Below are positions 18,117 through 29,772 of a stretch of 64,000 bases of DNA, piece after piece. Below the pieces are notes generated by a model. The model was not told the DNA's origin, did not search any database, and saw only the letters and a program-made list of their open reading frames with translations. Position 1 is the stretch's first letter; each line of letters opens with the position of its first letter. The stretch is from contig JACQZU010000021.1 of the NCBI GenBank assembly GCA_016213735.1, positions 186,001 to 250,000 on the forward strand, in the 5' to 3' direction. The position numbers and the translations under genes are program-made. Source of the DNA: Acidobacteriota bacterium (lineage in GTDB: Bacteria; Acidobacteriota; Holophagae; Holophagales; Holophagaceae).

Positions 18117-19358
18117 ATGGGCTTCTTCTCGAAACTGTTGAACCGCGAGGGCTCGGGCCCCCTTCCGGACCTGGAGGTCCTCCTGGGGTCCCGTGGCGTT
18201 CCGGTGGACCTCCCCGGCCTGGACCGTGTGCGGGAGGACTTCGAACACCTGCGCAAGGCCGAAGATCGGGAGCATTGGGCCGATGCGGTGAAGGAGCTCT
18301 CCGAACAGGGCGCGCCCCTGCCTCCCCCCTGGCTGGACGCCATGGACCACCTTCTTCCCGAAGTGGTTCCCCACTGGCGCGCCGAGCGGGAAGGTCGTTT
18401 CTTCCGCCCCTTCTGCGAGGGCCTCTGCGAGCGGGTCACCCTGGAGGGCCAGGCCGCGCCCGAGGCCTGGTTCAGGCTCTGGGGCATCCAGCCCCAGGAG
18501 GCCCAGGACCGGGCCCGCGACCACCTGGCCGAACGCTCGGAGGGGCAGCTCTTCGAACGCCTGCCCAGCGGGGTCTACCGCTGCGCCTCCCGGGACGGGC
18601 TGGAGGCCGCCCGGATCCTTCTCAGGGACCGCTGGGAGAAGCTGTTCCCCGGCCAGCCCACCTTCCTCGCCGTACCCACCCCCGGCACCCTCCTCGTGGC
18701 GCCCCAGGTGCTCCTGCCCAAGCTCGTGGACGAGATCGGCAAGGCCCTGCAATCCGGTCAGCCGCACCTCCAGGCGGTGATCCTCCAGAAGGTGGATGAG
18801 CGGTTGATGCCCGCCAACCTCCAGGACCCGCACCCCATCGCCCAGCCCCAGCGGGAGTTGCGGCAGCAGGACCTCCTGGAGTGCCTGAAGGTCCAGGACG
18901 GCGACCTGGACCCCTCCCGGGGGCGATGTCCGGACCTGGGCATCGTCCGCACCAACCAGGGCCGCACGCTCACCATGGCCTCATGGCAGGAGGGCCGTCC
19001 GGTCTATCTGCCGGAAACGGATCTGGTGGCCTTCCTTCGCAAGGACGGTTCGACCCTGGGGGTCTTCTGGCGCCAGACCCTGCCCCGCATCACCAGCCTC
19101 AAGGGAGAGGGGGTGGAAGTCTGGGGCCCCCGCCGGCTGCGCTTCGAGGCTTTTCCAACCCCGGAGCAGCTGGAGACCCTGGAGTGCTTCGCCACCGCCG
19201 AGCAGATGCGGGCCGCCGCCAAGGCCCAGGCCCCCGGCGCCCCCCCGGCCCGGCCCCAGGGCACACCGCCCCCCGAGGCCTCGGGTGTCTCTCTTGGCGC
19301 CAGTCCCGTCCCGGCCCACCTTCGCGGGCTCAGCCTCGGGGTCCAGGACGGGGATTGA
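18117..19358 (+). CDS. Uncharacterised cytoplasmic protein, DUF1444-like
   Basis: About 413 residues starting MGFFSKLLNREGSGPLPDLE; an earlier in-frame ATG at 18093 is possible. There is no signal peptide. The region around FPGQPTFLAVPTPGTLLVAP and LPKLVDEIGKALQSGQP recalls the DUF1444 family, but I hold that assignment loosely. A later segment (VYLPETDLVAFLRKDG, LRFEAFPTPEQLETLECFA) is beta-rich, and the C-terminus is a Pro/Ala-rich low-complexity tail. It is divergent from moaA and convergent with recA, so its neighbours give no clue to its role. Confidence 0.7.
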   Translation: MGFFSKLLNREGSGPLPDLEVLLGSRGVPVDLPGLDRVREDFEHLRKAEDREHWADAVKELSEQGAPLPPPWLDAMDHLLPEVVPHWRAEREGRFFRPFCEGLCERVTLEGQAAPEAWFRLWGIQPQEAQDRARDHLAERSEGQLFERLPSGVYRCASRDGLEAARILLRDRWEKLFPGQPTFLAVPTPGTLLVAPQVLLPKLVDEIGKALQSGQPHLQAVILQKVDERLMPANLQDPHPIAQPQRELRQQDLLECLKVQDGDLDPSRGRCPDLGIVRTNQGRTLTMASWQEGRPVYLPETDLVAFLRKDGSTLGVFWRQTLPRITSLKGEGVEVWGPRRLRFEAFPTPEQLETLECFATAEQMRAAAKAQAPGAPPARPQGTPPPEASGVSLGASPVPAHLRGLSLGVQDGD

Positions 19359-19367
19359 TCCCTCGGC

Positions 19368-20420
19368 TCAGGCCTCGGGCTTCTTCAATCCCACGCGCTC
19401 CCGGATCTGGCCCTCGATCTCGTCGGCGAGTTCGGGGTTGTCCTGGAGGAGCTTCTTCACGTTCTCGGCGCCCTGGCCCAGGCGGCTGTCCTTGTAGCTG
19501 TACCAGGAACCGCTCTTCTGGATGATCTCCAGCTGGGTGCCGAGCTCGATGATCTCGCCCAGGCGGCTGATGCCCTCGCCGTACATGATGTCGAAGGTGG
19601 CCACCTTGAGGGGGGGCGCCACCTTGTTCTTCACCACCTTGACCTTGGTCTTCTTGCCGATGACGGAGCTGTCCTCGTCCTTGGCCGCCACGAGGGGGTC
19701 CCCGGTGTTGCCCTTGATGCTCTGGATGCTGCGCACGTCCAGACGCACGGAGGCATAGAACTTCAGGGCGTTGCCGCCGGTGGTGGTCTCGGGATTGCCG
19801 AACATGACGCCGATCTTCATCCGGATCTGGTTGATGAACACGACGCAGGTGTTGGTCTTGCTGATGGTTCCGGTCATCTTACGGAGGGCCTGGCTCATGA
19901 GGCGCGCCTGGAGGCCCACCTGCATGTCGCCCATCTCGCCGTCGATCTCGGCCTTGGGCACGAGGGCCGCCACCGAGTCGATGACGATGATGTCCAGGGC
20001 GCCGCTGCGCACCAGCTGGTCCGCGATCTCCAGGGCCTGCTCGCCACTGTCGGGCTGGCTGATGAAGAGGTTGTCCACGTCCACCCCCAGGCGCCGGGCG
20101 TAGTCGGGGTCCAGGGCGTGCTCGGCGTCGATGTAGGCCGCCAGGCCCCCCTTCTTCTGGGCCTGGGCCACCATGTGGAGGGCCAGGGTGGTCTTGCCGC
20201 TGGCCTCCGGGCCGTAGACCTCCACCACCCGCCCCTTGGGCACCCCGCCAACCCCGAGGGCCGCGTCCAGGCTGATGGATCCGGTGGAGATCACCTCGAT
20301 CCCCTCGGCGTGCATCCGGTCGCCGAGCTTCATGATGGCGCCTTTGCCGAAGGCCCTTTCGATCTCGGAGAGGGTGCGGTTGAGGATCTTGATCCGGTCG
20401 TCTTGCTCGATGGCAGCCAT
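19368..20420 (-). CDS. recA: Recombinase RecA
   Basis: A 350-residue RecA with the standard motifs: [19 protein letters not shown] (Walker A), [20 protein letters not shown] (Walker B), [20 protein letters not shown] (L2 loop region) and [14 protein letters not shown]. It binds single-stranded DNA for homologous recombination and triggers LexA cleavage in species that have it. The start at 20420 ([17 protein letters not shown]) is the family start and has GGAG upstream. I saw no obvious LexA box in the upstream 200 bases, though the acidobacterial consensus is not known to me. The gene stands alone. Confidence 0.98.
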   Translation of the reverse strand: MAAIEQDDRIKILNRTLSEIERAFGKGAIMKLGDRMHAEGIEVISTGSISLDAALGVGGVPKGRVVEVYGPEASGKTTLALHMVAQAQKKGGLAAYIDAEHALDPDYARRLGVDVDNLFISQPDSGEQALEIADQLVRSGALDIIVIDSVAALVPKAEIDGEMGDMQVGLQARLMSQALRKMTGTISKTNTCVVFINQIRMKIGVMFGNPETTTGGNALKFYASVRLDVRSIQSIKGNTGDPLVAAKDEDSSVIGKKTKVKVVKNKVAPPLKVATFDIMYGEGISRLGEIIELGTQLEIIQKSGSWYSYKDSRLGQGAENVKKLLQDNPELADEIEGQIRERVGLKKPEA

Positions 20421-20527
20421 GGGGCGCTCCGCGTGGGATTTGAGCCTACAAGGGCGGGTGGGAGGACGAAAGCTCCGGGGATCTCGCGGAGGGCCCGAAG
20501 CTGGACGCAAAAGGGCGATGGAGAAAG

Positions 20528-20570
20528 GATGAAACAAAAAACGAAAAAAACAAGAAATTTTTTCTTCCCG
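20528..20570. promoter_or_regulatory. AT-rich tract between recA and the hybrid kinase gene
   Basis: In a genome near 70% GC this stretch holds AAACAAAAAACGAAAAAAAC followed by AAGAAATTTTTTCTT, an inverted repeat (AAGAAA/TTTCTT). Such tracts can be bent DNA or UP-like elements. It lies about 110 bases before recA and 65 bases before the kinase start and could serve either. Confidence 0.35.
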
Positions 20571-20635
20571 CCCGCCGCTTCCCAAGATCCCTCCCGAAGA
20601 CGCCGAAAAGTCCCTGTTCCGGCGGGTGGAGCGGC

Positions 20636-23110
20636 ATGCATCCCAGATTCCAGCAGCATTTGGATGCCCTGCGGGCGGCGGGCGGCCTTCCTTCCGGCCC
20701 CGCGTGGGAGGCCTTCCTTGCGGAGGTGGAGGGGCCCGGGCCTGGCGCCCCCAGCCTTCCCGGCGCCGAACGCCTGGCCGCGCTGGTGGAGGGCCTTCGG
20801 GACGTGGTGTTCCAGATCGACCGGGACGGCAACTGGTCCTTCCTGAATGGCGCCTGGACCCAGATCACGGGGCATGGGGTGGAAGAGAGCCTGGGGCGCC
20901 CCTTCCTGGAGTTCCTGCATCCCGGGGACGGACCTCGCTACCTGGATGTGCTCACCCAGGCCATTGAACACGACCAGGACGCCCTCCACGGAGAGTTCCG
21001 CTTCGTGACGAAGGACGGCCAGGTCCGATGGATGGAGCTGTACAACAGGGTCACCCTGGACGGGCGGGGGCTGGTGGTCGGCGTCTCCGGAACCTTGAGC
21101 GACGTCACCGACCGGAAGCGCGCGGAGATGGTGCTCCGGACCGCCACCTCCCGGCTGGGGGCCCTCATCGAGAACATGCAGGCGGGCATCCTCGTGGAGA
21201 CCGAGCGCCGCGAGGTGGCCCTCCTCAATGAGGAGTTCTGCCGGCTGTTCGCGATCCCGGTTCCGGCCTCAAGCCTGCTGGAGAGCGAGGCCCGGGAGCT
21301 CCTGGAGGAATGCCGGCCCCTGATCCAGGACGCCGAAGGATTCGCCCGGCGCCAGGAGGAACTGCTCCAGGTCCGTCAGCCCTGCACCGGCGAGGAGATC
21401 CAGCTCCGGGACGGCAGGGTGCTCTCCAGGGACTTCATCCCCATCCGCATCGGGGAGGACTATCTGGGTCACCTCTGGCAGTACCACGACATCACCCAGC
21501 GCACCCGCTTCGAGCGGGAACTCGCGGAGGCCAACCGGAACCTGGCCCTGGCCCGGGACAAGGCCCTCCAGCTCTCGGTGGCCAAATCGGAATTCCTGGC
21601 CAGCATGAGCCACGAGATCCGCACCCCCATGAACGGGATCATCGGGATGACCGGCTTGATGCTGGACACCACCCTGGACGAAGAACAGCGGCAGTATGCG
21701 GAAACCATCCGGGGCTGTGGCGAGAGCCTTCTCTTCCTCATCAACGACATCCTGGACTTCTCCAAGATCGAGGCGGGCAAGCTGGACCTGGAGGCGGTGG
21801 AGTTCAGCCTGCCGGGTCTGGTGGACGACGTGCTGGCCGTCCTGGGCATCAAGGCCTTCAACAAGGGGGTGGACCTGGCCTCGCGGATGGATCCCTCGGC
21901 CCCGGCCCAGGTGGTGGGGGACCCCACCCGGGTTCGCCAGATCCTCACCAACCTGGTGGACAATGCCCTCAAGTTCACCGCGGAGGGTTCGGTTCAGGTG
22001 GATTGCCGGAGCACGGAGCGGCGGGGGGGCGAGACGCTTCTCCGCTTCGAAGTCCGGGACACCGGCATCGGAATGAGCCCCGAGCAGACCCGGCGGCTCT
22101 TCCAGTCCTTCAGCCAGGCGGACATCTCCACCACCCGGAAGTACGGCGGCACGGGCCTGGGTCTGACCATCAGCAAGCGCCGGTGCGAAATGATGGGCGG
22201 GGAGATCGGCCTCAGCAGCGAACCCGGCAAGGGCAGCACCTTCTGGTTCACGCTCCTCCTCCCCCTGGGGACCGATCCCTTCCCCCGCCCGGCCCCTGCC
22301 GTGCGCCACGTGGTGCTGGCCCACCTTCCCCCCGCCACGGGAGTCCTCGCCGGCGCTCAGCTAGCTTCTTGGGGGATTCGTGTGGAACGGCTGCCCGACG
22401 ATCTGGGGCTCGAAGCCGCCAACGAATGGCTGAGCCGCAGGCTGAAGCCCGGAAGCCTGGTGCTGTGGGGGCACTCGGCGCTGGATCAACTCGGCGCCCT
22501 CCGCGGGGCCGGCCCCCTTCCGGAATGCCGCTGGGCGGCCGTGGCTCCCCTCTACGACGGGCAGGCCCGCCTCCGTGCGAGGAGCGCCGGCCTCAAGGAA
22601 TTGCTCCCCCTGCCCCTGCGGAACCTCCAGCTTCGGGACGCGGTGGGTCCCTCCCCCCGCGCGTCCGAACCCGAACCGGAAGCCCGGCCCTTCGTCGAAC
22701 CTGCCGGCCAGCTCCGGGCCCTGGTGGCGGAAGACAACCTGGTGAACCAGCGGGTGGCGGTGCGGCTGCTGGCCAAGCTCGGGGTCCAGGCCGAAGTGGC
22801 GGCCGACGGCCTGGAGGCCCTGGAGAGAAGCGCCGCCACGGACTACGACGTGCTGTTCATGGACTGCCAGATGCCCGGAATGGACGGTTTCGAGGCCACC
22901 CGTCGCATCCGGAAGCGCGAGGCGGAAGGAACGCGCCTGCCCATCATCGCCATGACCGCCAATGCCATGGTGGGGGACCGGGAGCGCTGTTTCGAAGCCG
23001 GAATGGACGACTACGTGCCGAAGCCGGTCCGGGCCGACGCCATCCTGGAGGCCCTGAAGCGCTGCCTGCCGGGACGGCCCTTTCCGGACGAGGCGCCCAC
23101 CCGGGCATGA
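20636..23110 (+). CDS. PAS-PAS hybrid sensor histidine kinase with receiver
   Basis: An 824-residue soluble hybrid kinase with no transmembrane helix. Two PAS domains ([20 protein letters not shown] and [19 protein letters not shown]) precede HisKA ([20 protein letters not shown]) and HATPase ([41 protein letters not shown]). After a segment resembling a degenerate receiver comes a complete receiver ([43 protein letters not shown]). This is the BarA-like layout without a visible Hpt domain, so a separate phosphotransfer protein is likely. GGAG at 20627 supports the start. Only three bases separate it from the PilZ-like gene. Confidence 0.93.
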   Translation: MHPRFQQHLDALRAAGGLPSGPAWEAFLAEVEGPGPGAPSLPGAERLAALVEGLRDVVFQIDRDGNWSFLNGAWTQITGHGVEESLGRPFLEFLHPGDGPRYLDVLTQAIEHDQDALHGEFRFVTKDGQVRWMELYNRVTLDGRGLVVGVSGTLSDVTDRKRAEMVLRTATSRLGALIENMQAGILVETERREVALLNEEFCRLFAIPVPASSLLESEARELLEECRPLIQDAEGFARRQEELLQVRQPCTGEEIQLRDGRVLSRDFIPIRIGEDYLGHLWQYHDITQRTRFERELAEANRNLALARDKALQLSVAKSEFLASMSHEIRTPMNGIIGMTGLMLDTTLDEEQRQYAETIRGCGESLLFLINDILDFSKIEAGKLDLEAVEFSLPGLVDDVLAVLGIKAFNKGVDLASRMDPSAPAQVVGDPTRVRQILTNLVDNALKFTAEGSVQVDCRSTERRGGETLLRFEVRDTGIGMSPEQTRRLFQSFSQADISTTRKYGGTGLGLTISKRRCEMMGGEIGLSSEPGKGSTFWFTLLLPLGTDPFPRPAPAVRHVVLAHLPPATGVLAGAQLASWGIRVERLPDDLGLEAANEWLSRRLKPGSLVLWGHSALDQLGALRGAGPLPECRWAAVAPLYDGQARLRARSAGLKELLPLPLRNLQLRDAVGPSPRASEPEPEARPFVEPAGQLRALVAEDNLVNQRVAVRLLAKLGVQAEVAADGLEALERSAATDYDVLFMDCQMPGMDGFEATRRIRKREAEGTRLPIIAMTANAMVGDRERCFEAGMDDYVPKPVRADAILEALKRCLPGRPFPDEAPTRA

Positions 23111-23113
23111 ACC

Positions 23114-24283
23114 ATGGCCAGGAACCCGCTCCTCGTCGAGGACCCCCTTCTCATCCGCATGACGCTCCAGCGCCTCTGCGCCGAGGCCACCCCCCTGGGC
23201 CTGGGCTTCCAGGGACGGAAGGGGGAGTTCCCCCTGGTGCTCGAGGACGGCCATTCGCTCGCCCTGGAGATGGGCCATGGACAGATCCGCGAATGGCAGC
23301 TGGAACCCGGCGTGAATGTGGATCTGCAGTTGAGGGACAGGGGTCTGCTCTTCGAGTGCGTGGTGAGCCACCTCGCCCCGGGGCGCCTGGAGGGCCTGGA
23401 GACCTGCCTGCTCGGGGCTCCGAGGATCCTGCGGCGCTCGGACACCTTCCGGCTGGTGGACTTCGTGCCTGTCCAGCCCCACCCCTGCACCTTCACCAAC
23501 ACGCGGAACGCCCTCCTGGACGGGAGCATCCGGGGCCTCAGCGAGGAAGGCCTGGAGATCGTCCTGAGGGATCCGCGCCAGGGCCTCCAGAACATCCTCC
23601 GCATGGGGGAGGAGTCCCTCCTGGATGTGACCCTCGGCGAGGGTCTCCAGCTCAAGGCATCCACCACCGTGGCCTACTTCCACGAGGACGCCGTGGGCCT
23701 CCGCATCAGGAAGGTGGAGGATGGCCGCGTTCTGGACCGCTACTGCGACTGGATCCAGGAACAGCAGGCCCTCCAGGCCCAGAAGGACCGGGAGGCCTTC
23801 GTCCCCGGCGGCTTCCGGCGGCCCGCCGCCCGGGAGGGTCCGCAGCTGCCCCAGCTGAGGGTATGGGTGGACCGGGACCCCATGCTGGTCCTGCTGACGG
23901 AAAAGGGCGACTTCGCCCAGCGCCTGGCGGAGGCCCTCAGCCGGAAATTCGGGCTGGCCAGCCTCGACTACATCAAGGGTCCCCTCCGGCCCCAGCTCAA
24001 GCGCCTGGGCGTCTCCGCGGACGGGGACAACTGGGGGCGCGCCCGGGCCGTCCTGGTCCACAACATGCTGCGCCTGGGGAGTCCCCTCGAGCTGGCAAGG
24101 CAGCTGGTGGAGAAAGAGCGCTGCCCCCTTCCCCTCCTGCTCCTGGGGACCGAGGAGGACGCCGACAAAAAGCGCCGCCACGCGATCCGGGCCGGCGCCG
24201 TGGAATACCTTCCGGTGGAACCCTTCCGGGTGCTGTCCGTCTTCAGGAAGATCGAGGAGATCCTGACCCTCATCGGGGCGTGA
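23114..24283 (+). CDS. PilZ-domain protein with pseudo-receiver tail
   Basis: A 389-residue protein. The N-terminal part (about 1-105) looks like the YcgR-type beta domain. RRSDTFRLVDFVPV followed by LLDGSIRGLSEEGLEI (about 110-155) fits a PilZ domain with the DxSxxG motif, the usual c-di-GMP site. The C-terminal 140 residues have a receiver-like pattern (LRVWVDRDPMLVLL, CPLPLLLLGTEEDADK, GAVEYLPVEPFRVLSVFRKI), but the phospho-acceptor Asp and the conserved Lys are not where expected. This suggests a non-phosphorylated pseudo-receiver used for docking. Being three bases behind a hybrid kinase, it may be the kinase's partner and link it to c-di-GMP. Confidence 0.7.
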   Translation: MARNPLLVEDPLLIRMTLQRLCAEATPLGLGFQGRKGEFPLVLEDGHSLALEMGHGQIREWQLEPGVNVDLQLRDRGLLFECVVSHLAPGRLEGLETCLLGAPRILRRSDTFRLVDFVPVQPHPCTFTNTRNALLDGSIRGLSEEGLEIVLRDPRQGLQNILRMGEESLLDVTLGEGLQLKASTTVAYFHEDAVGLRIRKVEDGRVLDRYCDWIQEQQALQAQKDREAFVPGGFRRPAAREGPQLPQLRVWVDRDPMLVLLTEKGDFAQRLAEALSRKFGLASLDYIKGPLRPQLKRLGVSADGDNWGRARAVLVHNMLRLGSPLELARQLVEKERCPLPLLLLGTEEDADKKRRHAIRAGAVEYLPVEPFRVLSVFRKIEEILTLIGA

Positions 24284-24303
24284 GCCTCCGCGGGGCTCCA
24301 TGC

Positions 24304-24309
24304 GATAGT
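24304..24309 (+). promoter_or_regulatory. -10-like box directly before def
   Basis: GATAGT ends six bases before the def ATG, with GGAGGC in between. A transcript starting at the usual distance would begin at or next to the ATG. The same layout occurs before surE. Confidence 0.35.
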
Positions 24310-24315
24310 GGAGGC

Positions 24316-24819
24316 ATGGCCGTGCGACCTGTCATCACCTGGGGGGACCCCCGCCTGAAGCGCGTCAGCGAGGACGTGGGGGCCTGGTCCCCCGAGCTGG
24401 AGCAACTGGTGACGGACCTCTTCGAAACGGGCTACGCCGAGGAGGGCCTGGGCATCGCCGCCCCCCAGGTGGGGGTGAACCTCAACCTCGCCGTGGTGGA
24501 CCTGAGCTGCGGCCAGGATCCAGGGCAGCGCACCGTCCTGGTCAACCCCGAGATCGTCCACGAGGAGGGCGTGCAGAAGGGGCCCGAGGGCTGCCTCTCC
24601 ATCCCGGGCATCCACGAAGTCCTGGAGCGTCCGAAGAAGGTTCGGGTGAAGAACCGGCGGCGCGACGGTTCCTGGGAGGAGCTGGAGGGCGAGGACCTCC
24701 TGGCCCGGGCCTACTGCCACGAGATCGACCACCTCCGGGGCCGGCTCTTCGTGGAGTACTTCGGCCCGGTGAAGCGGCAGGTCATCAAGCGGAAGTACGA
24801 CAAGTCCAGGAAGGGGTGA
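24316..24819 (+). CDS. def: Peptide deformylase
   Basis: A 167-residue metalloprotease that removes the formyl group from new proteins. All three motifs are present: GIAAPQVG, EGCLSIPG with the metal-binding Cys, and HEIDH with the two His ligands and catalytic Glu. It is followed 56 bases later by fmt, the enzyme that adds the formyl group, a common pairing. The short spacer to fmt holds a small direct repeat (ATTCTCGAT twice). Confidence 0.97.
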   Translation: MAVRPVITWGDPRLKRVSEDVGAWSPELEQLVTDLFETGYAEEGLGIAAPQVGVNLNLAVVDLSCGQDPGQRTVLVNPEIVHEEGVQKGPEGCLSIPGIHEVLERPKKVRVKNRRRDGSWEELEGEDLLARAYCHEIDHLRGRLFVEYFGPVKRQVIKRKYDKSRKG

Positions 24820-24875
24820 GGGGATTCTCGATTGTCAATTCTCGATCTTGGCCCGCCGGGGCGCGGGGGCATGAG

Positions 24876-25811
24876 ATGAGCCTTCCGCCGCGGGTCGCGT
24901 TCCTGGGGACGCCGGATTGCGCCGTTCCGGTGCTGCGCGCCCTGGCGGCCGCGGTGCCGGTCCGGGCGGTGTTCTGCAATCCCGACAAGCCGGCGGGGCG
25001 GGGACGTCAGCTCCAGGCTCCCCCGGTGAAGGCCGCCGCAGAGGCCCTCGGCCTGGCGGTGCACCAGCCCGCCTCCTGGAAGGCGCCGGAGACGCGGGCC
25101 CTCTGGGAGTCCCTGGGAGTCGAGCTCGCGGTGGTGGTGGCCTACGGCCACATCCTGCCCCGCTGGCTGCTGGATTCCCTGCCCCTGGGGGCCTGGAACC
25201 TCCATTTCTCCATCCTGCCGCGCTGGCGCGGGGCGGCGCCCGTGAACCACGCCATCCTGGCGGGGGACGCCGAGACCGGCGTGGCCCTCATGCGCCTCAC
25301 GCCCGGCATGGATGAGGGACCCGTGCTGGCGCAGACCCGCCGGCCCATCCTCTTCACGGACACCGCCCCGGACCTGCTGGGGGCCCTGGCCCAGGATGGC
25401 GCCGCCCTGCTTCGGGACCACCTGCCGGCCATCCTGGACGGAACGGCCACCCCCAGGGAACAGGAGGGGGAACCCACCCTGGCCCCGAAGCTGAACCGCG
25501 GGATGGCGCTCCTGGATCCCCGGGCGCCGGCCCTTGAACTGCACCGGAGGGTCCGCGCCCTGCAGCCCTGGCCCGGAACCGAAATCACCCTCGAGGGAGC
25601 CCCGCTCAAAGTCTGCGGAGTGGGAACCCTGCGTCCCGCCGCAGCGACCTCGGGCACCCTCCACTGGGACCGGGAAGGCTGCTGGCTCGCCTGCGGCGAC
25701 GGGCAGGAGATGGAACTCACCCTCCTCCAGCGCCCTGGCAAACCGGTCCAGCGGGCCCTCCAGGCGCTGCAGGCGTGGGGTGGAAAGGGTGCGCGAACCC
25801 TCCTGGGGTGA
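24876..25811 (+). CDS. fmt: Methionyl-tRNA formyltransferase
   Basis: A 311-residue enzyme that formylates initiator Met-tRNA. The start MSLPPRVAFLGTPDCAVPVL is the family start. It has NPDKPAGRGRQLQAPPVKAA, the catalytic region WNLHFSILPRWRGAAPVNHA with the SLLP-like motif, GVALMRLTPGMDEGPVLAQ and a C-terminal OB-like domain (LHRRVRALQPWPGTEI). I chose 24876 over the longer frame from 24816, which overlaps def. Co-transcription with def is likely. Confidence 0.96.
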   Translation: MSLPPRVAFLGTPDCAVPVLRALAAAVPVRAVFCNPDKPAGRGRQLQAPPVKAAAEALGLAVHQPASWKAPETRALWESLGVELAVVVAYGHILPRWLLDSLPLGAWNLHFSILPRWRGAAPVNHAILAGDAETGVALMRLTPGMDEGPVLAQTRRPILFTDTAPDLLGALAQDGAALLRDHLPAILDGTATPREQEGEPTLAPKLNRGMALLDPRAPALELHRRVRALQPWPGTEITLEGAPLKVCGVGTLRPAAATSGTLHWDREGCWLACGDGQEMELTLLQRPGKPVQRALQALQAWGGKGARTLLG

Positions 25812-25875
25812 TCCGGGCCGCGATCCTAGACACAGGATTCCGCCCTGATTCGGGGAACACCGGGCGCCCCCTGGA

Positions 25876-26952
25876 TCAGGCCTGGGCGGCGAGCTCCCAC
25901 AGCTCCCGGGCGATGCGCTGGGCACCGTTGCCGTCCACCAGGGCCATGCCGTCCCGGCTCTGTTCCTGGCGGTTGTCCTGGCCCTCGGGCCCCAGCCACC
26001 GCGCCATGGCCTCCCCCACGGTGCCGAGGTCCGCCTCGGGGCCGATGCCCAGGTCGAAGCACCCGTTCTCCAGCGCCACGTCGGCGATCATGCGGTGCTG
26101 CCGCTCGTTCTGGCCCCAGGCCGCCGCCGGCACGCCGAGGCAGAGGCTCTCCACGAAGGTGAGCCCCGCGGCGCACCAGATGCCGTCGAAGTCGAGCATC
26201 CGCCGCGTGAAATCGGGAAGGCGCTCCAGCAGCGTGCAGCCCGGGAAGGGGTCCCGCAGGGTGCCGTTGGGATCCAGGATGGTGCAGTGGCCGTTCCACC
26301 GGTCCCCGGCCACCAGGTCCCGGAGCACCTCGAAGGCCCTGGCCGCGAGCCCGGGGCCATCCGTTCCCCCGAAGCTGACGAGCAGCCTGCGCACCGTGAG
26401 GGGCTGGAGCTTCTCGCGCCGCGGCCGCAGATCCAGGGCCAAACGGTCCACCACCGCGAAGCGCAGGCCCCGGAGCACCCGGCAGCCCCCGTGGCGGGTC
26501 TCGAAGGGCCGGACCTTCCGCCCGTTCACGGTCTTCACGGGATTCTCGGGAAAGTGCACCCCCTCCAGGAAGGGCTGGAAGAGCAAGTCCGCGGACTCGT
26601 GGAGGTCGCTGTCGTCCTCCATCATGGCCACGGGAAGGGGCCGAAGGTCCTGGATCTCGGAGGCATCGTGCTGCCAATGATCCAGCAGGACCACGGGCTG
26701 CCGCTGCTTGAGGGGGGCCGGAACGGGGGCGTGAAGCTCCGTCCCCAGGTCCGCCACCTCGAAGGGGATCCTGGTTTCCAGGATGGGGTGCAGGCCCTGA
26801 CCCACCCGCCGGGCCCGCTCGTCGCCGGAGACGGCGACAACGGCCTCCCCGCCCAGCCCACGCCAAACCTCCGCGATGGCCAGGGCCCTCGCCACGTGGC
26901 CGAGCCCCAGGCGATGATCGGCGTGGACGCGCAGGACAAGCGGGCGGTTCAT
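25876..26952 (-). CDS. PseG-like UDP-sugar hydrolase/glycosyltransferase-fold protein
   Basis: A 358-residue GT-B-like protein. The N-terminal HADHRLGLGHVARALAIAEV matches the glycine-rich opening of PseG (UDP-2,4-diacetamido-trideoxy-altropyranose hydrolase) and related transferases. The C-terminal half has LLVSFGGTDGPGLAARAFEV and CAAGLTFVESLCLGVPAAAW, with QNERQ further on, the nucleotide-sugar binding region. PseG works in pseudaminic acid synthesis for flagellin or surface glycans, but no other pse genes are present here, so the substrate could differ. The ATG at 26952 starts the conserved fold; no strong ribosome site is seen. Confidence 0.7.
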   Translation of the reverse strand: MNRPLVLRVHADHRLGLGHVARALAIAEVWRGLGGEAVVAVSGDERARRVGQGLHPILETRIPFEVADLGTELHAPVPAPLKQRQPVVLLDHWQHDASEIQDLRPLPVAMMEDDSDLHESADLLFQPFLEGVHFPENPVKTVNGRKVRPFETRHGGCRVLRGLRFAVVDRLALDLRPRREKLQPLTVRRLLVSFGGTDGPGLAARAFEVLRDLVAGDRWNGHCTILDPNGTLRDPFPGCTLLERLPDFTRRMLDFDGIWCAAGLTFVESLCLGVPAAAWGQNERQHRMIADVALENGCFDLGIGPEADLGTVGEAMARWLGPEGQDNRQEQSRDGMALVDGNGAQRIARELWELAAQA

Positions 26953-27048
26953 GGGCAGGGGTCGGGGTTGCAGAAAGTCTATCCGCACTCCCCCGTCAGG
27001 CCAGCCCCGGGATGACGAGGCCGGCATCCGGAAGGGGCGTCCCCGGGA

Positions 27049-27630
27049 TCACGGGAAGGGATGCCCCTCGGAGAATCCCGGCCGAGGGTGCTCCACCCCC
27101 GGGGCTTCCGCCGGGGCCCAGCCGTCGGCGAAGTAGGCCTCCTTGTATCGGACGTAGCGGCTCCACACCGAGGCCACCAGGTCCCGCTGGCCGGGGGACA
27201 GCTCCCCTTTCACCTGGGCCGGCCAGCCCGCCACCAGCGTATGGGGGGGCGACTGGAAGCCCTCCCGAAGGAGGCTCCCCGCGGCCACGAGGCAGCCTTC
27301 CCCCACTTCCGCCCCGTCCATGATCGTGCAGCTCATCCCCACCAGGGCGCCCCGGCGGAGGGTGCAGCCGTGGAGCATGACGTTGTGGGCGACGCTGACC
27401 TCTTCCTCGATCAGCAGGGGGAACTTCGCATTGGTCACGTGCAGGCAGCACAGGTCCTGGATGTTGCTCCGGGCCCCGACGCGGATCCAGTGCACGTCCC
27501 CACGGGCCACCACATTGAACCAGAGGCTGGCGTCGTCCCCGATCTCCACGTCCCCCAGGACCGTGGCACTGGGGGCCACGAAGACGCGCCGGCCGAGGCG
27601 CGGGGCCATGCCCTGGAAGGGAAGGATCAT
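27049..27630 (-). CDS. Gamma carbonic anhydrase family protein
   Basis: A 193-residue left-handed beta-helix protein of the gamma carbonic anhydrase/YrdA type. The hexapeptide-repeat region runs from GRRVFVAPSATVLGDVEIGD to LVGMSCTIMDGAEVGEGCLV. The three zinc-binding histidines seem to be kept, in CLHVTNAKF and VSVAHNVMLHGC. The C-terminal helix follows VAGWPAQVKGELSP. It may hydrate CO2 or be an inactive scaffold, as many YrdA proteins are. It is divergent from ftsH. The start at 27630 is the family start. Confidence 0.88.
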   Translation of the reverse strand: MILPFQGMAPRLGRRVFVAPSATVLGDVEIGDDASLWFNVVARGDVHWIRVGARSNIQDLCCLHVTNAKFPLLIEEEVSVAHNVMLHGCTLRRGALVGMSCTIMDGAEVGEGCLVAAGSLLREGFQSPPHTLVAGWPAQVKGELSPGQRDLVASVWSRYVRYKEAYFADGWAPAEAPGVEHPRPGFSEGHPFP

Positions 27631-27770
27631 GGGGCGCTCCACGAGCCAGGGTAAACCAGGCCGGAAGGTCGCCGTGGAGGGGATAAGCCTAAGCCCGGGG
27701 GACGGGCCCTCCGTTCCCTTGGGTGGGGGTTCCTTCGAACCCTTTGGAGGTCCGGGGCATCCATCATTCC

Positions 27771-27799
27771 GGGACAGAACTTGACTGGACGAGTAAACT
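27771..27799 (+). promoter_or_regulatory. Possible ftsH promoter
   Basis: GGGACA (27771-27776) and TAAACT (27794-27799) are spaced by 17 bases, and TTGACT lies at 27781. The matches are modest, but this is the only AT-rich patch in the leader of ftsH. Confidence 0.3.
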
Positions 27800-27830
27800 A
27801 TTCCCAAGGGGCTCGGCCCCCGGAGGTCAC

Positions 27831-29771
<1,941 letters not shown>

Positions 29772-29772
29772 G

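Noticed and set aside
20421-20635. SOS (LexA) box before recA
   Set aside because: Neither the E. coli CTGT-N8-ACAG nor the GAAC-N4-GTTC form is visible; a lineage-specific box cannot be excluded.
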